A stretch of 64,000 nucleotides of DNA from [Leptolyngbya] sp. JSC-1 (GTDB lineage: Bacteria; Cyanobacteriota; Cyanobacteriia; Elainellales; Elainellaceae). The DNA is taken from NCBI GenBank assembly GCA_000733415.1, contig KL662191.1:99731-163730 (forward strand). Direction: 5' to 3'. A model generated the notes under the pieces. That model made no database searches, was not told the DNA's origin, and worked only from the letters and a program-made list of their open reading frames with translations. Made by a program: the position numbers and the translations under genes. Every line of letters begins with the position of its first letter. Position 1 is the first letter of the stretch. Of the stretch, positions 42,913 to 51,694 are shown piece after piece.

Positions 42913-43539
42913 ATGGCAAACCGATCTGATTCCTATTCGCTTCCGCCCGTTGTTCAACAAGTTGCTACGGCATTTCGCCTCGTGGGCTGGATCAGCTTTT
43001 GGACACAGGTTGTACTGGGAGTGGTTTCTGGAGTCGTTTTAATTTTTGCGGCAGGCAGTTTTGGTGCTGCTGCTCCACAGACGACAACCATCGGTCCGGG
43101 AGGGGTACCCACTACAGTTCCGACCGGCGGCGCGGTGAATCCGGGGACGGGGGCGGGTTTGTTTTTAGCGGTGTTGGGTCTGCTGGCGCTGTTTGGCGGA
43201 GCCTACTGGGCCTTTCGCTACACTCGGCTTTCCCGCAAACTGAGAGCGGCTCGACCAGAGGAGCGGCTGAAGCGGGGTGATGCGATCCGGGCACTCCGGC
43301 TGGGGCTGTTGATTAATTTGGCAGGAATGCTGCTGACGATTCTGGGAGCACAGGCGATTGTAGGTTCCCTAGTCGCTAAATCCTTTGCTCAAGGGGTGGG
43401 CATCTTTACCGGCAACTTTCAGCGCTTTATCAATCCCTTAGATATTTTTCTGGTGCAGGCCAACACGAACACCATCATGGGGCATTTTGTCGGTCTGTTA
43501 GCAACGCTGTGGATTCTGCGTTCGGTGAATCGGCAGTAG
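42913..43539 (+). CDS. DUF3611 family membrane protein
   Basis: 208 residues with four hydrophobic spans: FRLVGWISFWTQVVLGVVSG, GLFLAVLGLLALFGGAYWAF, LGLLINLAGMLLTILGAQA and the last in GHFVGLLATLWILRSV. A Pro/Thr/Gly-rich loop (TTTIGPGGVPTTVPTGG) and a basic loop SRKLRAARPEERLKRGD connect them. The family is conserved in cyanobacteria and plastids; function unknown to me. A decayed nucleotidyltransferase gene follows. Confidence 0.88.
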   Translation: MANRSDSYSLPPVVQQVATAFRLVGWISFWTQVVLGVVSGVVLIFAAGSFGAAAPQTTTIGPGGVPTTVPTGGAVNPGTGAGLFLAVLGLLALFGGAYWAFRYTRLSRKLRAARPEERLKRGDAIRALRLGLLINLAGMLLTILGAQAIVGSLVAKSFAQGVGIFTGNFQRFINPLDIFLVQANTNTIMGHFVGLLATLWILRSVNRQ

Positions 43540-43561
43540 AAGCATAGAAGCGAACTATGAA

Positions 43562-43874
43562 TAGAAGACATAGATATTTTGCTGACACCAGAGGGATTGG
43601 CAGCATTTCAACAGCAGTTGGTTGGTAGAGGCTTCATGGCAGCATTTCCAGGTGCAACCCGTAAGTTTAAGGATGCTCAAACGGGTGTGGAAATCGAAAT
43701 TCTCACCTCCGGCAGCTTTCCAGGGGATGGCAAGCCTAAGCCTGTTGCCTGAGAGATTTAGCCGATATACAAGATTTAATTCGCACGTTTACATTACCAG
43801 TAGAACTGGCAGAATCGCTTGATGCTTCAGTGCGTGAACAGTATGTAGAACTTTGGGATGACTTGTATGCGTAG
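43562..43874 (+). pseudogene. Decayed nucleotidyltransferase-family gene with internal deletion
   Basis: First piece: EDIDILLTPEGLAAFQQQLV, GRGFMAAFPGATRKFKDAQT, GVEIEILTSGSFPGDGKPKP, then VA-stop at 43752. After the stop another frame gives DLADIQDLIRTFTLPVELAE and SLDASVREQYVELWDDLYA-stop. These are the middle and the C-terminal parts of one cyanobacterial nucleotidyltransferase-like family. The N-terminus (nucleotide-binding GS motif) and the segment between the two pieces are missing. So the gene is truncated, internally deleted and frameshifted. Family identity is from motif memory. Confidence 0.75.
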
Positions 43875-43904
43875 CACAGGATTGAAAAACAGTGAAAGCT
43901 GACA

Positions 43905-43931
43905 GAGGTGTAGCAATGATTACCACACCTC
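43905..43931 (-). terminator. Candidate hairpin after the decarboxylase gene
   Basis: GAGGTGT / ACACCTC with a 13-nt loop, about 33 bases beyond the stop of the minus-strand decarboxylase gene; no T-run. Confidence 0.4.
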
Positions 43932-43963
43932 CTAACAGACATTAGGTTTTACGCCCGGTCAAC

Positions 43964-45610
43964 CTAGATTGAACAAGTCAGATCGCCCGCTTTCTGACTA
44001 AACCGCAGGTTTTCCTGATAATCAACTGGACAATCAATTACCGTAGGTACTTCCTGAGCCAAGGCTTCCTTCAGCGTGGGGATGAAATCGAGTGTGGATT
44101 CTACCCGATAGCCTTTCAATCCCATACTTTCAGCAAATTTGACGAAATCGGGATTGCTAAAGTGAACAAAATTGGATTCACCAAAGTGATTATGCTGCTT
44201 CCATTCGATTAATCCATAGCCACCATCGTTGAAGATGATCGTGACAAAGGGAGTTCCGACTCGCAGTGCCGTTTCCAGCTCTTGAGCATTCATCATAAAC
44301 CCTCCGTCACCGGTGACAGCCACAACCCTACGGTTCGGATGCACCAGCTTGGCGGCAATTGCTCCCGGCAAGGCAATTCCCATCGCGGCGAAACCATTCG
44401 AGATCAGGCAAGTGTTAGGCCGATCGCAGTGGTAGTGGCGTGCCATCCACATTTTGTGCGCGCCAACATCCGAAATCACGATATCTTCCGGTCCCATCAC
44501 CTGCCGCAAATCGTAGATCAGCTTCTGCGGTTTAATTAGCGTGCTGTCGTCATGGGCATATTCCTCGTAATCTGTCCAAATTTCATCGCGCAGGTGAATT
44601 GCATAGGGATCGGATTTGCCAGTCCGGTCAGCTCGTTTGAGGATTTCCTCTAGCGAATCAGCAATATCGCCTACTACTTCGGCTAGCGGAATATAGCTGC
44701 TGTCTACTTCGGCAGGAGTTTGATCGATATGGATGATTGGCGTTGTCCCATCCGGGTTCCAGCGCTTGGGGGAATACTCGATCAGGTCGTAACCAACGGC
44801 AATCACCAGATCGGTATGGTCAAAGCCGCAGCTAATGTGATCCCGCTGTTGCAGTCCCACCGACCACAGCGCTAATCGATCGGTGTAGGGAATCACGCCC
44901 TTGCCCATGAAGGTATTTGCCACCGGAATATCCAAAGTGCGAGCAAATTTTGTTAATGCGTCACTCGCCTGAGCGCGAATCGCGCCATTGCCTACCAAAA
45001 TGATTGGATTGACCGCTTGAGAAATCGCCTCAGCCGCCCGATTAATACTTTGAAACGAAGCGTAGATCTTTTCGCGTTGATCAATCCGCAGCGGGTTGCC
45101 CACCACCGACATCGCGGCGATGTTTTCCGGCAAATCAATATGCACAGCTCCCGGCTTTTCAATCTGAGCCAGCTTAAACGCCCGGCGCACAATTTCTGGC
45201 GTGTTGCTAGGCCGCACAATTTGAGTACTCCATTTGGTGACTGGCGCAAACATTGCGACCAGATCCAGGTACTGGTGCGATTCGATATGCATCCGGTCGG
45301 TCCCCACCTGTCCGGTAATTGCCACCAAGGGTGCCCGGTCGAGGTTAGCATCGGCTACGCCAGTCATCAAGTTTGTAGCGCCCGGTCCCAGGGTCGATAA
45401 GCAAACACCTGCCTTTCCGGTGAGCCGTCCATACACATCGGCCATAAAAGCAGCGCCCTGCTCGTGACGAGTTGTAATGAACTTGATTGACGAGTGCTTT
45501 AAGGCTTGCAGCACATGCAAATTTTCCTCTCCAGGCAAGCCAAAGACATACTCGACGCCTTCGTTTTCCAAACAGCGCACAAGTAGTTCGGCTGTATTCA
45601 TTTCAGTCAT
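43964..45610 (-). CDS. 2-oxoglutarate decarboxylase (acetolactate synthase-like ThDP enzyme)
   Basis: 548-residue thiamin-diphosphate enzyme of the acetolactate synthase superfamily: activating Glu in TTRHEQGAAFMADVYGR, ThDP/Mg motif GDGGFMMNAQELETALR ending in FNDGGYGL. Sequence alone would give 'acetolactate synthase'. Its immediate partner is a succinate-semialdehyde dehydrogenase gene. This two-gene arrangement and the length match the Synechococcus PCC 7002 pair A2770/A2771, which converts 2-oxoglutarate to succinate and replaces 2-oxoglutarate dehydrogenase. It lies 87 bases downstream of the dehydrogenase gene, probably in one operon. A true catabolic acetolactate synthase is the alternative. 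Confidence 0.85.
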   Translation of the reverse strand: MTEMNTAELLVRCLENEGVEYVFGLPGEENLHVLQALKHSSIKFITTRHEQGAAFMADVYGRLTGKAGVCLSTLGPGATNLMTGVADANLDRAPLVAITGQVGTDRMHIESHQYLDLVAMFAPVTKWSTQIVRPSNTPEIVRRAFKLAQIEKPGAVHIDLPENIAAMSVVGNPLRIDQREKIYASFQSINRAAEAISQAVNPIILVGNGAIRAQASDALTKFARTLDIPVANTFMGKGVIPYTDRLALWSVGLQQRDHISCGFDHTDLVIAVGYDLIEYSPKRWNPDGTTPIIHIDQTPAEVDSSYIPLAEVVGDIADSLEEILKRADRTGKSDPYAIHLRDEIWTDYEEYAHDDSTLIKPQKLIYDLRQVMGPEDIVISDVGAHKMWMARHYHCDRPNTCLISNGFAAMGIALPGAIAAKLVHPNRRVVAVTGDGGFMMNAQELETALRVGTPFVTIIFNDGGYGLIEWKQHNHFGESNFVHFSNPDFVKFAESMGLKGYRVESTLDFIPTLKEALAQEVPTVIDCPVDYQENLRFSQKAGDLTCSI

Positions 45611-45697
45611 GTAACGCTCCTATCCAGACTTCGTTAAGTGTTCAGTTTTGAGGGTTGGTGGCGTGGCACACAGCACGTAGTTTTAAGTTAGGGAAGC

Positions 45698-47089
45698 TTA
45701 TTTAATCCACACGGTTTTAATGTTGACGAATTCGCGAATTCCTTCGGCCCCCAATTCGCGCCCATAGCCCGACCGCTTAATGCCGCCAAAGGGAAGCCGT
45801 GGATCGGATTTGACCATGCCGTTGATGAACACGGAGCCTGCTTCGATCTCGTTGATCAGGCGCTCGCGCTCAGTTTCAATTTGTGTCCAGGCACTGGCAC
45901 CGAGACCAAAGGGAGTGCTGTTGGCTAGCTGAATCGCGCTGTCTAGGTCGGGAACACGGAATAACAACGCCACCGGACCAAAGAATTCTTCCTGGCGAGC
46001 CGGACTATCGGAGGGCAGGTCAGTCAAAATTGTGGGCGGATAGAAGTTGCCATACTGAAGTGAGGGTATCGATCTGGTGGGGACGGTATCTGGATCGCCG
46101 CCAATCAGGAGTTTGGCTCCAGACGCAATGCAAGCTTGTACCTGTTGATGTAGCTCGTTCAGGATTGTGGAGGTAGCTAGGGGGCCAATGTCGGTTTGTG
46201 GATCAAGCGGGTCCCCCAGTTTTAAGGCAGCGTACTGGTGCACCAGCCGTTCAGCAAACTCATCGGCGATCGCGTCGTGGACAATAAACCGTTTAGCAGC
46301 GATGCAGGATTGGCCGTTGTTGATCATGCGAGCAGTGACGGCAGTTTTGGCCGCAGTCTCTAGATCGGCACTTGCCATGACAATAAACGGGTCGCTGCCG
46401 CCCAGTTCTAAGACCGTTTTCTTGATTTGCTTGCCGGCAGCACTACCCAAACTCGCGCCTGCGGCTTCGCTTCCAGTCAAGGTGGCAGCTTTGACCCGCT
46501 CATCGGCAACAATTTGCGGCACTTGATCCGCCCCAATCAGCAAAGTCTGAAACACACCTTCTGGGAAGCCCGCCCGCCGGAAAATTTCTTCAATCGCTAG
46601 AGCCGACTGGGGTACGTTAGAGGCATGTTTAAGCACACCCACATTTCCTGCCATCAGGGCTGGAGCGGCAAACCGAAACACCTGCCAAAAAGGGAAGTTC
46701 CAGGGCATGACGGCTAGGATCACACCCAGGGGTTGGTAGCGGACAAAGCTACGACTGGCATCCGTTTCGATCGGTACGTCCGCCAGAATGGATTCGGCCT
46801 GATCGGCGTAGTAGCGGCACACCCAGGCCGATTTCTCCACTTCTGCGATCGCAGCGGCGATGGGTTTGCCCATTTCCAGGGTCATGATTTTGCCGAAGCA
46901 CTCTTTTTCATCAACCAAAAGTTGAGCAGCCCGGTGCAGCCATTCAGTTCGTTGTGCAAATGAGGTATGACGATGCTGCTCAAATGCCTGCTGGGCCAGC
47001 GTCAGCTTAGAATCGATTGCTTCATCCGTCAACGCTTCAAACACTTTTACCGTTTCTCCGGTTGACGGGTTAACGGTTGCAATAGCCAT
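45698..47089 (-). CDS. NAD(P)-dependent succinate-semialdehyde dehydrogenase
   Basis: 463-residue aldehyde dehydrogenase starting MAIATVNPSTGETVKVF behind a good ribosome site (AGGAG, 8 bases away). Catalytic parts: VMPWNFPFWQVFRFAAPALM, LELGGSDPFIVMASADLETA (Glu) and NNGQSCIAAKRF (nucleophile Cys), then FFGPVALLF. The C-terminus carries the usual LPFGGIKRSGYGRELG. It oxidises succinate semialdehyde to succinate as the second step of the cyanobacterial TCA bypass and is the first gene of the pair with the decarboxylase. Substrate identity is inferred from that linkage. Confidence 0.92.
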   Translation of the reverse strand: MAIATVNPSTGETVKVFEALTDEAIDSKLTLAQQAFEQHRHTSFAQRTEWLHRAAQLLVDEKECFGKIMTLEMGKPIAAAIAEVEKSAWVCRYYADQAESILADVPIETDASRSFVRYQPLGVILAVMPWNFPFWQVFRFAAPALMAGNVGVLKHASNVPQSALAIEEIFRRAGFPEGVFQTLLIGADQVPQIVADERVKAATLTGSEAAGASLGSAAGKQIKKTVLELGGSDPFIVMASADLETAAKTAVTARMINNGQSCIAAKRFIVHDAIADEFAERLVHQYAALKLGDPLDPQTDIGPLATSTILNELHQQVQACIASGAKLLIGGDPDTVPTRSIPSLQYGNFYPPTILTDLPSDSPARQEEFFGPVALLFRVPDLDSAIQLANSTPFGLGASAWTQIETERERLINEIEAGSVFINGMVKSDPRLPFGGIKRSGYGRELGAEGIREFVNIKTVWIK

Positions 47090-47644
47090 ACGGAATTCTC
47101 CTGCTGAAACAATACGGAAATCAGACACAATTCACCCAATGCCTGATTCCAACCGCAGGGCAGCAGCGTTTACCCAATGGGTTAGCAGCTATCTCGCTAT
47201 GTCATGCAGAGCTTCAACCAGAGGGATCGATGCTCTTAGACGCAAAACTCCTGTGGGTCAGCCAAAGCCCATAATTCTGATTGTGTGGGCTACCCTGCTC
47301 CCCCATTCTAGTGTCGCCATAGGTGGGTCAGGTGAATTTAGACATATCTGGAAATATTCTGAATTCAGATGGCTTCAAGCAGCGGCCAAAGTCCCCTCAA
47401 GGCTCAGTCGCACAAGTAAGTAGGTAAGCAGGTAAGCGTTTGACAAGCGCTCTGTTTAGGTTGTTAATTTGATTGTGATGGAGCGATCTGGTGTTCCGAT
47501 CCCAACTGGTGGAGACACTCAGATGCTAGCGGTTCTCACCTGAAATGGCTTCTCTTAATGGCTCCATGGCTTCTCTCAGGGGAACCGCGCCCACCCAAAC
47601 AAAACTCGCCTTCGCGGGTTAAATTGCCAAGTTGAGATTGTCCT
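47090..47644. other. Divergent noncoding region between SSADH and DUF1823 genes
   Basis: 550 bases with no supported gene. Contains a GTAAG-type repeat near 47410-47430 (AAGTAAGTAGGTAAGCAGGTAAGC) and a doubled TGGCTTCTCT near 47548-47577. Promoters of both neighbours should lie here; none is clear. Confidence 0.5.
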
Positions 47645-48016
47645 ATGCTTGACCTACCTCCTCTGACCAACGAGACCTTTTGGGCCATCCTGCGGGATGA
47701 GATCGACAACGCGACAGTCAATCAGCTCGTCTGGCAATGTTTGGGCTATCGTTACAATCCTGAGACAGGCTGGGACAATACTGCTGTAGCAACAGATTGG
47801 CGGCAAGACTACCCGGTACCGCCTGATTTTGTCGAGAGCCGCCCAGCCACAGTCAAGCTGACCCGCTCGATTCCCCCAGAGAACAAGCAGCTTCTGAAAG
47901 AGGAGTTAGGCTTTAGCGGCTACAAAGTGGATGAGCTGATTCCCCGTAAAACTCGCCGAGCCACAATGGTTAACTGGCTGCTCAGCTACCGCAAATCTAA
48001 TCTGCAACTTCAGTAA
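47645..48016 (+). CDS. DUF1823 family protein
   Basis: 123-residue soluble protein conserved in cyanobacteria and chloroplast-bearing lineages. Hallmarks: FWAILRDEIDNATVNQLVWQ, CLGYRYNPETGWDN, PPDFVESRPATVKLTRSIPP, ENKQLLKEELGFSGYKV, TRRATMVNWLLSY. Function unknown. Full length, with the start at the only sensible ATG. Confidence 0.92.
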   Translation: MLDLPPLTNETFWAILRDEIDNATVNQLVWQCLGYRYNPETGWDNTAVATDWRQDYPVPPDFVESRPATVKLTRSIPPENKQLLKEELGFSGYKVDELIPRKTRRATMVNWLLSYRKSNLQLQ

Positions 48017-48169
48017 GCCCTCACAGCAGACCGTTTTAGGGGACACCGCAAAAATCGTCACACCTCTTGTCGCTCTTACAGGTTGGGTTGAACACACTTG
48101 AGGTAAGCGTTTAACTGTCCCTGCCCTGCAACCCAGTTGTGGGGCTTTTATGTTGCAGCCCAGTTGGAC

Positions 48170-48225
48170 TGAACATGTTGAACTGAACAAGTTGAATCCA
48201 ACAAGTTGAATCCAACAAGTTGAAC
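48170..48225. repeat. 14-bp tandem repeat, four units
   Basis: TGAACATGTTGAAC, TGAACAAGTTGAAT, CCAACAAGTTGAAT, CCAACAAGTTGAAC in the 320-base convergent spacer after the DUF1823 gene; nothing else is seen in that spacer. Confidence 0.9.
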
Positions 48226-48335
48226 CGAAACTGTCTGCAAACGAAGGTTTAGCCACAATTCTACCGGCTTCCTTGAACTGCCTACTCACCTGTTTGCTCT
48301 AACAATTTGCTCTAACAATCCGCCCTCAGCGCTAG

Positions 48336-48704
48336 TCACCGCAAGGTAGAACTGACTGAAGAGACTGAAGCTGGATAGCGGAGGTGCTGTACGAAATCTC
48401 CCAGCCCTATTCGGTATAAAACTGCACAAAAATTGATAACTAAGCAAAGGCTGCCCAGAAACGTCAGGATGAAGGTGGGGGCCATCACCACGCCAATCGC
48501 AAACCAGCTAAACACATGCAGCAGTAGCGCCAGAGCATACACGCTAGCAACCGTAGCCATCAGATGTACTTGAGAAGCAGGCCGACGGAACCCTACAAGC
48601 AGCATAGTTTGCGAAGTGGCGAGCAGATTCGCAGGCACCAATGCGGCACAGATGGCAATACAGTGGCTGCGGGAAAATTCAAACAAAGGGTGGATATCAA
48701 ACAT
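48336..48704 (-). CDS. Small integral membrane protein, unknown
   Basis: 122 residues with three or four spans: HCIAICAALVPANLLATSQT, MATVASVYALALLLHVFSW, VVMAPTFILTFLGSLCLVI. The N-terminal stretch MFDIHPLFEFSRSHCIAICA looks like one seen in other cyanobacterial hypotheticals. No enzymatic motif. The low-complexity end (SVSSVSSTLR) is unremarkable. Confidence 0.7.
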   Translation of the reverse strand: MFDIHPLFEFSRSHCIAICAALVPANLLATSQTMLLVGFRRPASQVHLMATVASVYALALLLHVFSWFAIGVVMAPTFILTFLGSLCLVINFCAVLYRIGLGDFVQHLRYPASVSSVSSTLR

Positions 48705-49245
48705 TTAAAAATGGCTCTTCAAACGGCTTGTCCTCTAGGATACGTCTGAATGCTAAGCAATGAGTCTTCAATTGTGAGTATTTGCTTTTATATGAAGAAA
48801 GGTTACAAGAATCGATTGGCTGCCACTTCATCTCAGTTCGCATCGAACTTTGAAAGCAGCAATGACATGGGTACCGACCAAACCTCTTGCCGACAAATTT
48901 CTTAGGTGCTGAAGTGAGTGACCCTAATTTCGTTAGGTTCGATACTTTTGTGCTTCAGATTCGTTTCATTCAAGCTGCAAGTAGGAGATTCCCACCCCGT
49001 TACATCTCAGGCCACCCTCTGCCCGGTTTGGTATAGCAGCTAACCACTTTTGCCCATTTATCAATGGTTTTCGCTCTTGAGGATAAAGAAAATCTTTTAC
49101 TCAGGGGGATCCCTGGAACAATTGTCTACTCTGGTAGGTGCGAACCTGATAACAGCTATGTAAGCTACCCAGGTATAGACCCCAATCAAGAATCCTTTTG
49201 GGTTCGGAACCTTGTCCAGAGTATGCGGAGAAAAGCGGAGTCGTT
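48705..49245. other. Noncoding region upstream of gnd
   Basis: 540 bases between divergent genes. No real gene is seen. A minus-strand open stretch at 48902-48998 reads GWESPTCSLNETNLKHKSIE, then PNEIRVTHFST-stop, and may be a gene-end remnant (see findings). The remainder should hold the gnd promoter and a long leader. Confidence 0.5.
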
Positions 49246-50661
49246 ATGGCACAAAGTTTTGGTCTGATCGGTCTGGCAGTGATGGGGGAAAACTTAGCGC
49301 TAAATGTCGAGCGCAATGGCTTCCCGATCTCGGTTTACAATCGCACCGCTGCAACCACGAAGAAATTTATTGAAGAACGAGCACAAGGGAAAAACATCAA
49401 ACCTACTTTTTCGCTTGAAGAGTTTGTGCAATCACTAGAACGTCCGCGTCGAATCCTGATCATGGTGAAGGCGGGTGCCCCCGTTGATGCAGTCATGGAT
49501 CAACTCAAACCTCTGCTCGAAGAAGGCGACATGATCATCGATGGCGGCAACTCGCTCTATACCGATACCGAGCGGCGCGTCAAAGATATGGAAGCGCAGA
49601 GCCTCCGGTTTATTGGCATGGGCGTCAGTGGTGGTGAAGAAGGAGCACTGAATGGTCCCAGTCTGATGCCAGGGGGGACCGAGGCGGCCTACAGAGAAAT
49701 TGAACCAATCGTCACCAAAATTGCAGCTCAAGTGGATGACGGGCCTTGCGTCACCTACATTGGTCCGGGTGGTTCAGGACACTATGTCAAGATGGTGCAC
49801 AACGGCATTGAATATGGCGACATGCAGTTAATTGCTGAAGCCTACGATTTGCTCAAGAACGCTCTGGGCTTGAACCATACCCAACTGCATGAAGTATTTG
49901 CCGAGTGGAACACAACCCCTGAACTCGACTCGTTCTTGATTGAAATTACTGCCAATATCTTTACCAAAATGGATGATGAAACCGACTTGCCACTGGTCGA
50001 TGTCATCCTTGATGCAGCAGGGCAAAAGGGAACAGGCCGCTGGACGGTAGAAACTGCCCTAGATCTGGGCATCAGCATCCCCACCATTATTGCCGCAGTG
50101 AATGCCCGGATTATGTCTTCGATCAAGGAAGAGCGAGTCGCAGCCTCTAAGGTGCTCTCTGGCCCTTCGGGTAAATACGATGGCGATACGCAAGCTTTCA
50201 TCACCAAAGTACGCGATGCCCTCTATTGTTCTAAGATTTGCTCCTACGCTCAAGGTATGGCACTAATTGGCAAGGCTTCGTCTGCCCTGTTCAACTCCCA
50301 AATTGATCTCGGCGAATGTGCGCGCATCTGGAAGGGGGGTTGTATTATTCGAGCTGCCTTCTTAGGTCGAATCAAGCATGCGTTTGACGAAAATCCTACC
50401 CTGCCTAACTTGCTGCTGGCTCCAGAGTTTAAGCAAACCATCCTCGATCGTCAGGACGCTTGGCGAGAAGTGTTGATGACGGCAGCCAAACTGGGCATTC
50501 CAGTGCCGGCCTTTAGCGCCTCCCTCGACTACTTTGACAGCTATCGTCGCGATCGTTTGCCACAAAACCTGACTCAAGCTCAGCGTGACTACTTTGGTGC
50601 CCACACCTACGAGCGCACCGACAAACCCAGAGGCGAATTCTTCCATGCCGCCTGGTTCTAA
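49246..50661 (+). CDS. gnd: 6-phosphogluconate dehydrogenase, decarboxylating
   Basis: 471-residue oxidative pentose phosphate enzyme producing ribulose-5-phosphate, CO2 and NADPH. Rossmann motif GLAVMGENLALNVERNGF with NRT cofactor loop, catalytic MVKAGAPVD, GGNSLYTDTERR, SGGEEGALNGPSLMPGG and KMVHNGIEYGDMQLIAEAYD (catalytic Lys and Glu). The C-terminal RTDKPRGEFFHAAWF is complete. The start is the ATG after AAGCGGAG, matching the family N-terminus; an upstream in-frame codon adds 16 non-homologous residues. It serves the night-time NADPH supply together with glycogen breakdown. Confidence 0.97.
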   Translation: MAQSFGLIGLAVMGENLALNVERNGFPISVYNRTAATTKKFIEERAQGKNIKPTFSLEEFVQSLERPRRILIMVKAGAPVDAVMDQLKPLLEEGDMIIDGGNSLYTDTERRVKDMEAQSLRFIGMGVSGGEEGALNGPSLMPGGTEAAYREIEPIVTKIAAQVDDGPCVTYIGPGGSGHYVKMVHNGIEYGDMQLIAEAYDLLKNALGLNHTQLHEVFAEWNTTPELDSFLIEITANIFTKMDDETDLPLVDVILDAAGQKGTGRWTVETALDLGISIPTIIAAVNARIMSSIKEERVAASKVLSGPSGKYDGDTQAFITKVRDALYCSKICSYAQGMALIGKASSALFNSQIDLGECARIWKGGCIIRAAFLGRIKHAFDENPTLPNLLLAPEFKQTILDRQDAWREVLMTAAKLGIPVPAFSASLDYFDSYRRDRLPQNLTQAQRDYFGAHTYERTDKPRGEFFHAAWF

Positions 50662-50820
50662 CGCCTAGGGCATTCGTTCAACTTCACCTAAATTTCCAGT
50701 TGCTACTGGGCTTCCCTCTCCTATGGTGATCGGCTGTTCAGTCAAACGTTCTTTCACCAAGGAGGGGGTTGTTTATGCCAAGAATTAATCGTTCAGGTAA
50801 TGAGTCAGATCCAATCGGCT

Positions 50821-51504
50821 TCAGTCGAGCAGCGCGTTTGTTGGAGCAGGTGCAAAGACCAACTGAATCTTGTGAGCGGAAAACTGGCAGAAATACATAA
50901 GCCAGCTAAAAATTCCGAGTAGCTTACAGCCCTCTTCCAGCTCGTAATGACCAAACATTGTTTCTGGCGTTTGATCAACAATAGTAGAGAGGCCGAGAAA
51001 AGCAACGGCCAAACAAAGGAACACCGGACGAGAGCGTAAAATCAGCTTTCTAAAGACCGTCACAAATGCCACAAACACCAATGCGTAAACCATAAAGACC
51101 AGCAGCTCGGTAAGATTTTGAACTGCTCGTGGAACTACAGCATCAGGGCCATACAACACTCTGCTAAACCGCTCGTGAAGACGAAACTGATCGTCGAGCA
51201 GAAACTGAGCCGACAACAAACCAGAGAAAATCAAAAACGCAACCGTTTGGGAATCGGCGGGCTTTGAACCGCCAGCTCGAATAATCGAGGCAGAAAAGAA
51301 GCAAATCGCAGTGGTTGCACACCAGAGCAAATTGCCAATCTGAGAGAAGAAGCCAATAAAAGCAGATTGACCACTAATTTCTGCCGGATCGGATACGAGT
51401 TCAAACATCGTAAATCCTACCAATTGGCCAATCCAAGCAGTTACGATCATAAACCCAATTATGGGCAGATAGAGTTTCAGAAGAGTCAGCAATGAGATCT
51501 TCAT
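50821..51504 (-). CDS. Integral membrane protein, unknown
   Basis: About 227 residues with six or so hydrophobic spans (LYLPIIGFMIVTAWIGQLVG; NLLWCATTAICFFSASII; VAFLIFSGLLSAQFLL; LLVFMVYALVFVAFVTVF; FLCLAVAFLGLSTIVD). Loops contain LDDQFRLHERF and TPETMFGHYELEEG, in which His/Glu/Asp pairs could bind a metal. I do not recognise the family. Start chosen at the ATG (MKISLLTL); a GTG two codons earlier is in frame. Convergent with gnd; the next gene upstream, a methyltransferase, ends about 190 bases away and is also on this strand. Confidence 0.7.
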   Translation of the reverse strand: MKISLLTLLKLYLPIIGFMIVTAWIGQLVGFTMFELVSDPAEISGQSAFIGFFSQIGNLLWCATTAICFFSASIIRAGGSKPADSQTVAFLIFSGLLSAQFLLDDQFRLHERFSRVLYGPDAVVPRAVQNLTELLVFMVYALVFVAFVTVFRKLILRSRPVFLCLAVAFLGLSTIVDQTPETMFGHYELEEGCKLLGIFSWLMYFCQFSAHKIQLVFAPAPTNALLD

Positions 51505-51694
51505 GAGCACCTGGCATGTAAAAGTTAATACTAAGTTAACCTATGGTTAAAGCTTCTCCGTTGCTTAGCAATCATCCGGAGCGCGATGACAAGTAACCTC
51601 AATCAGACAAACAGAAGCAAGCTGAAAGTTGCTTACTTCTGAAGGGTTAACAAAAGATTAATAATTTGGATTGCCAGGTCAGAATTAGCCTGAG

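Noticed and set aside
43964..45610. Plain acetolactate synthase for branched-chain amino acids
   Set aside because: The linked SSADH gene and length favour 2-oxoglutarate decarboxylase; kept as an alternative in the entry.
50775..50900. 41-codon plus-strand gene with a strong GGAGG ribosome site
   Set aside because: No family signature, and most of it lies antisense to the 3' end of the membrane protein gene. It is kept only as a possibility.
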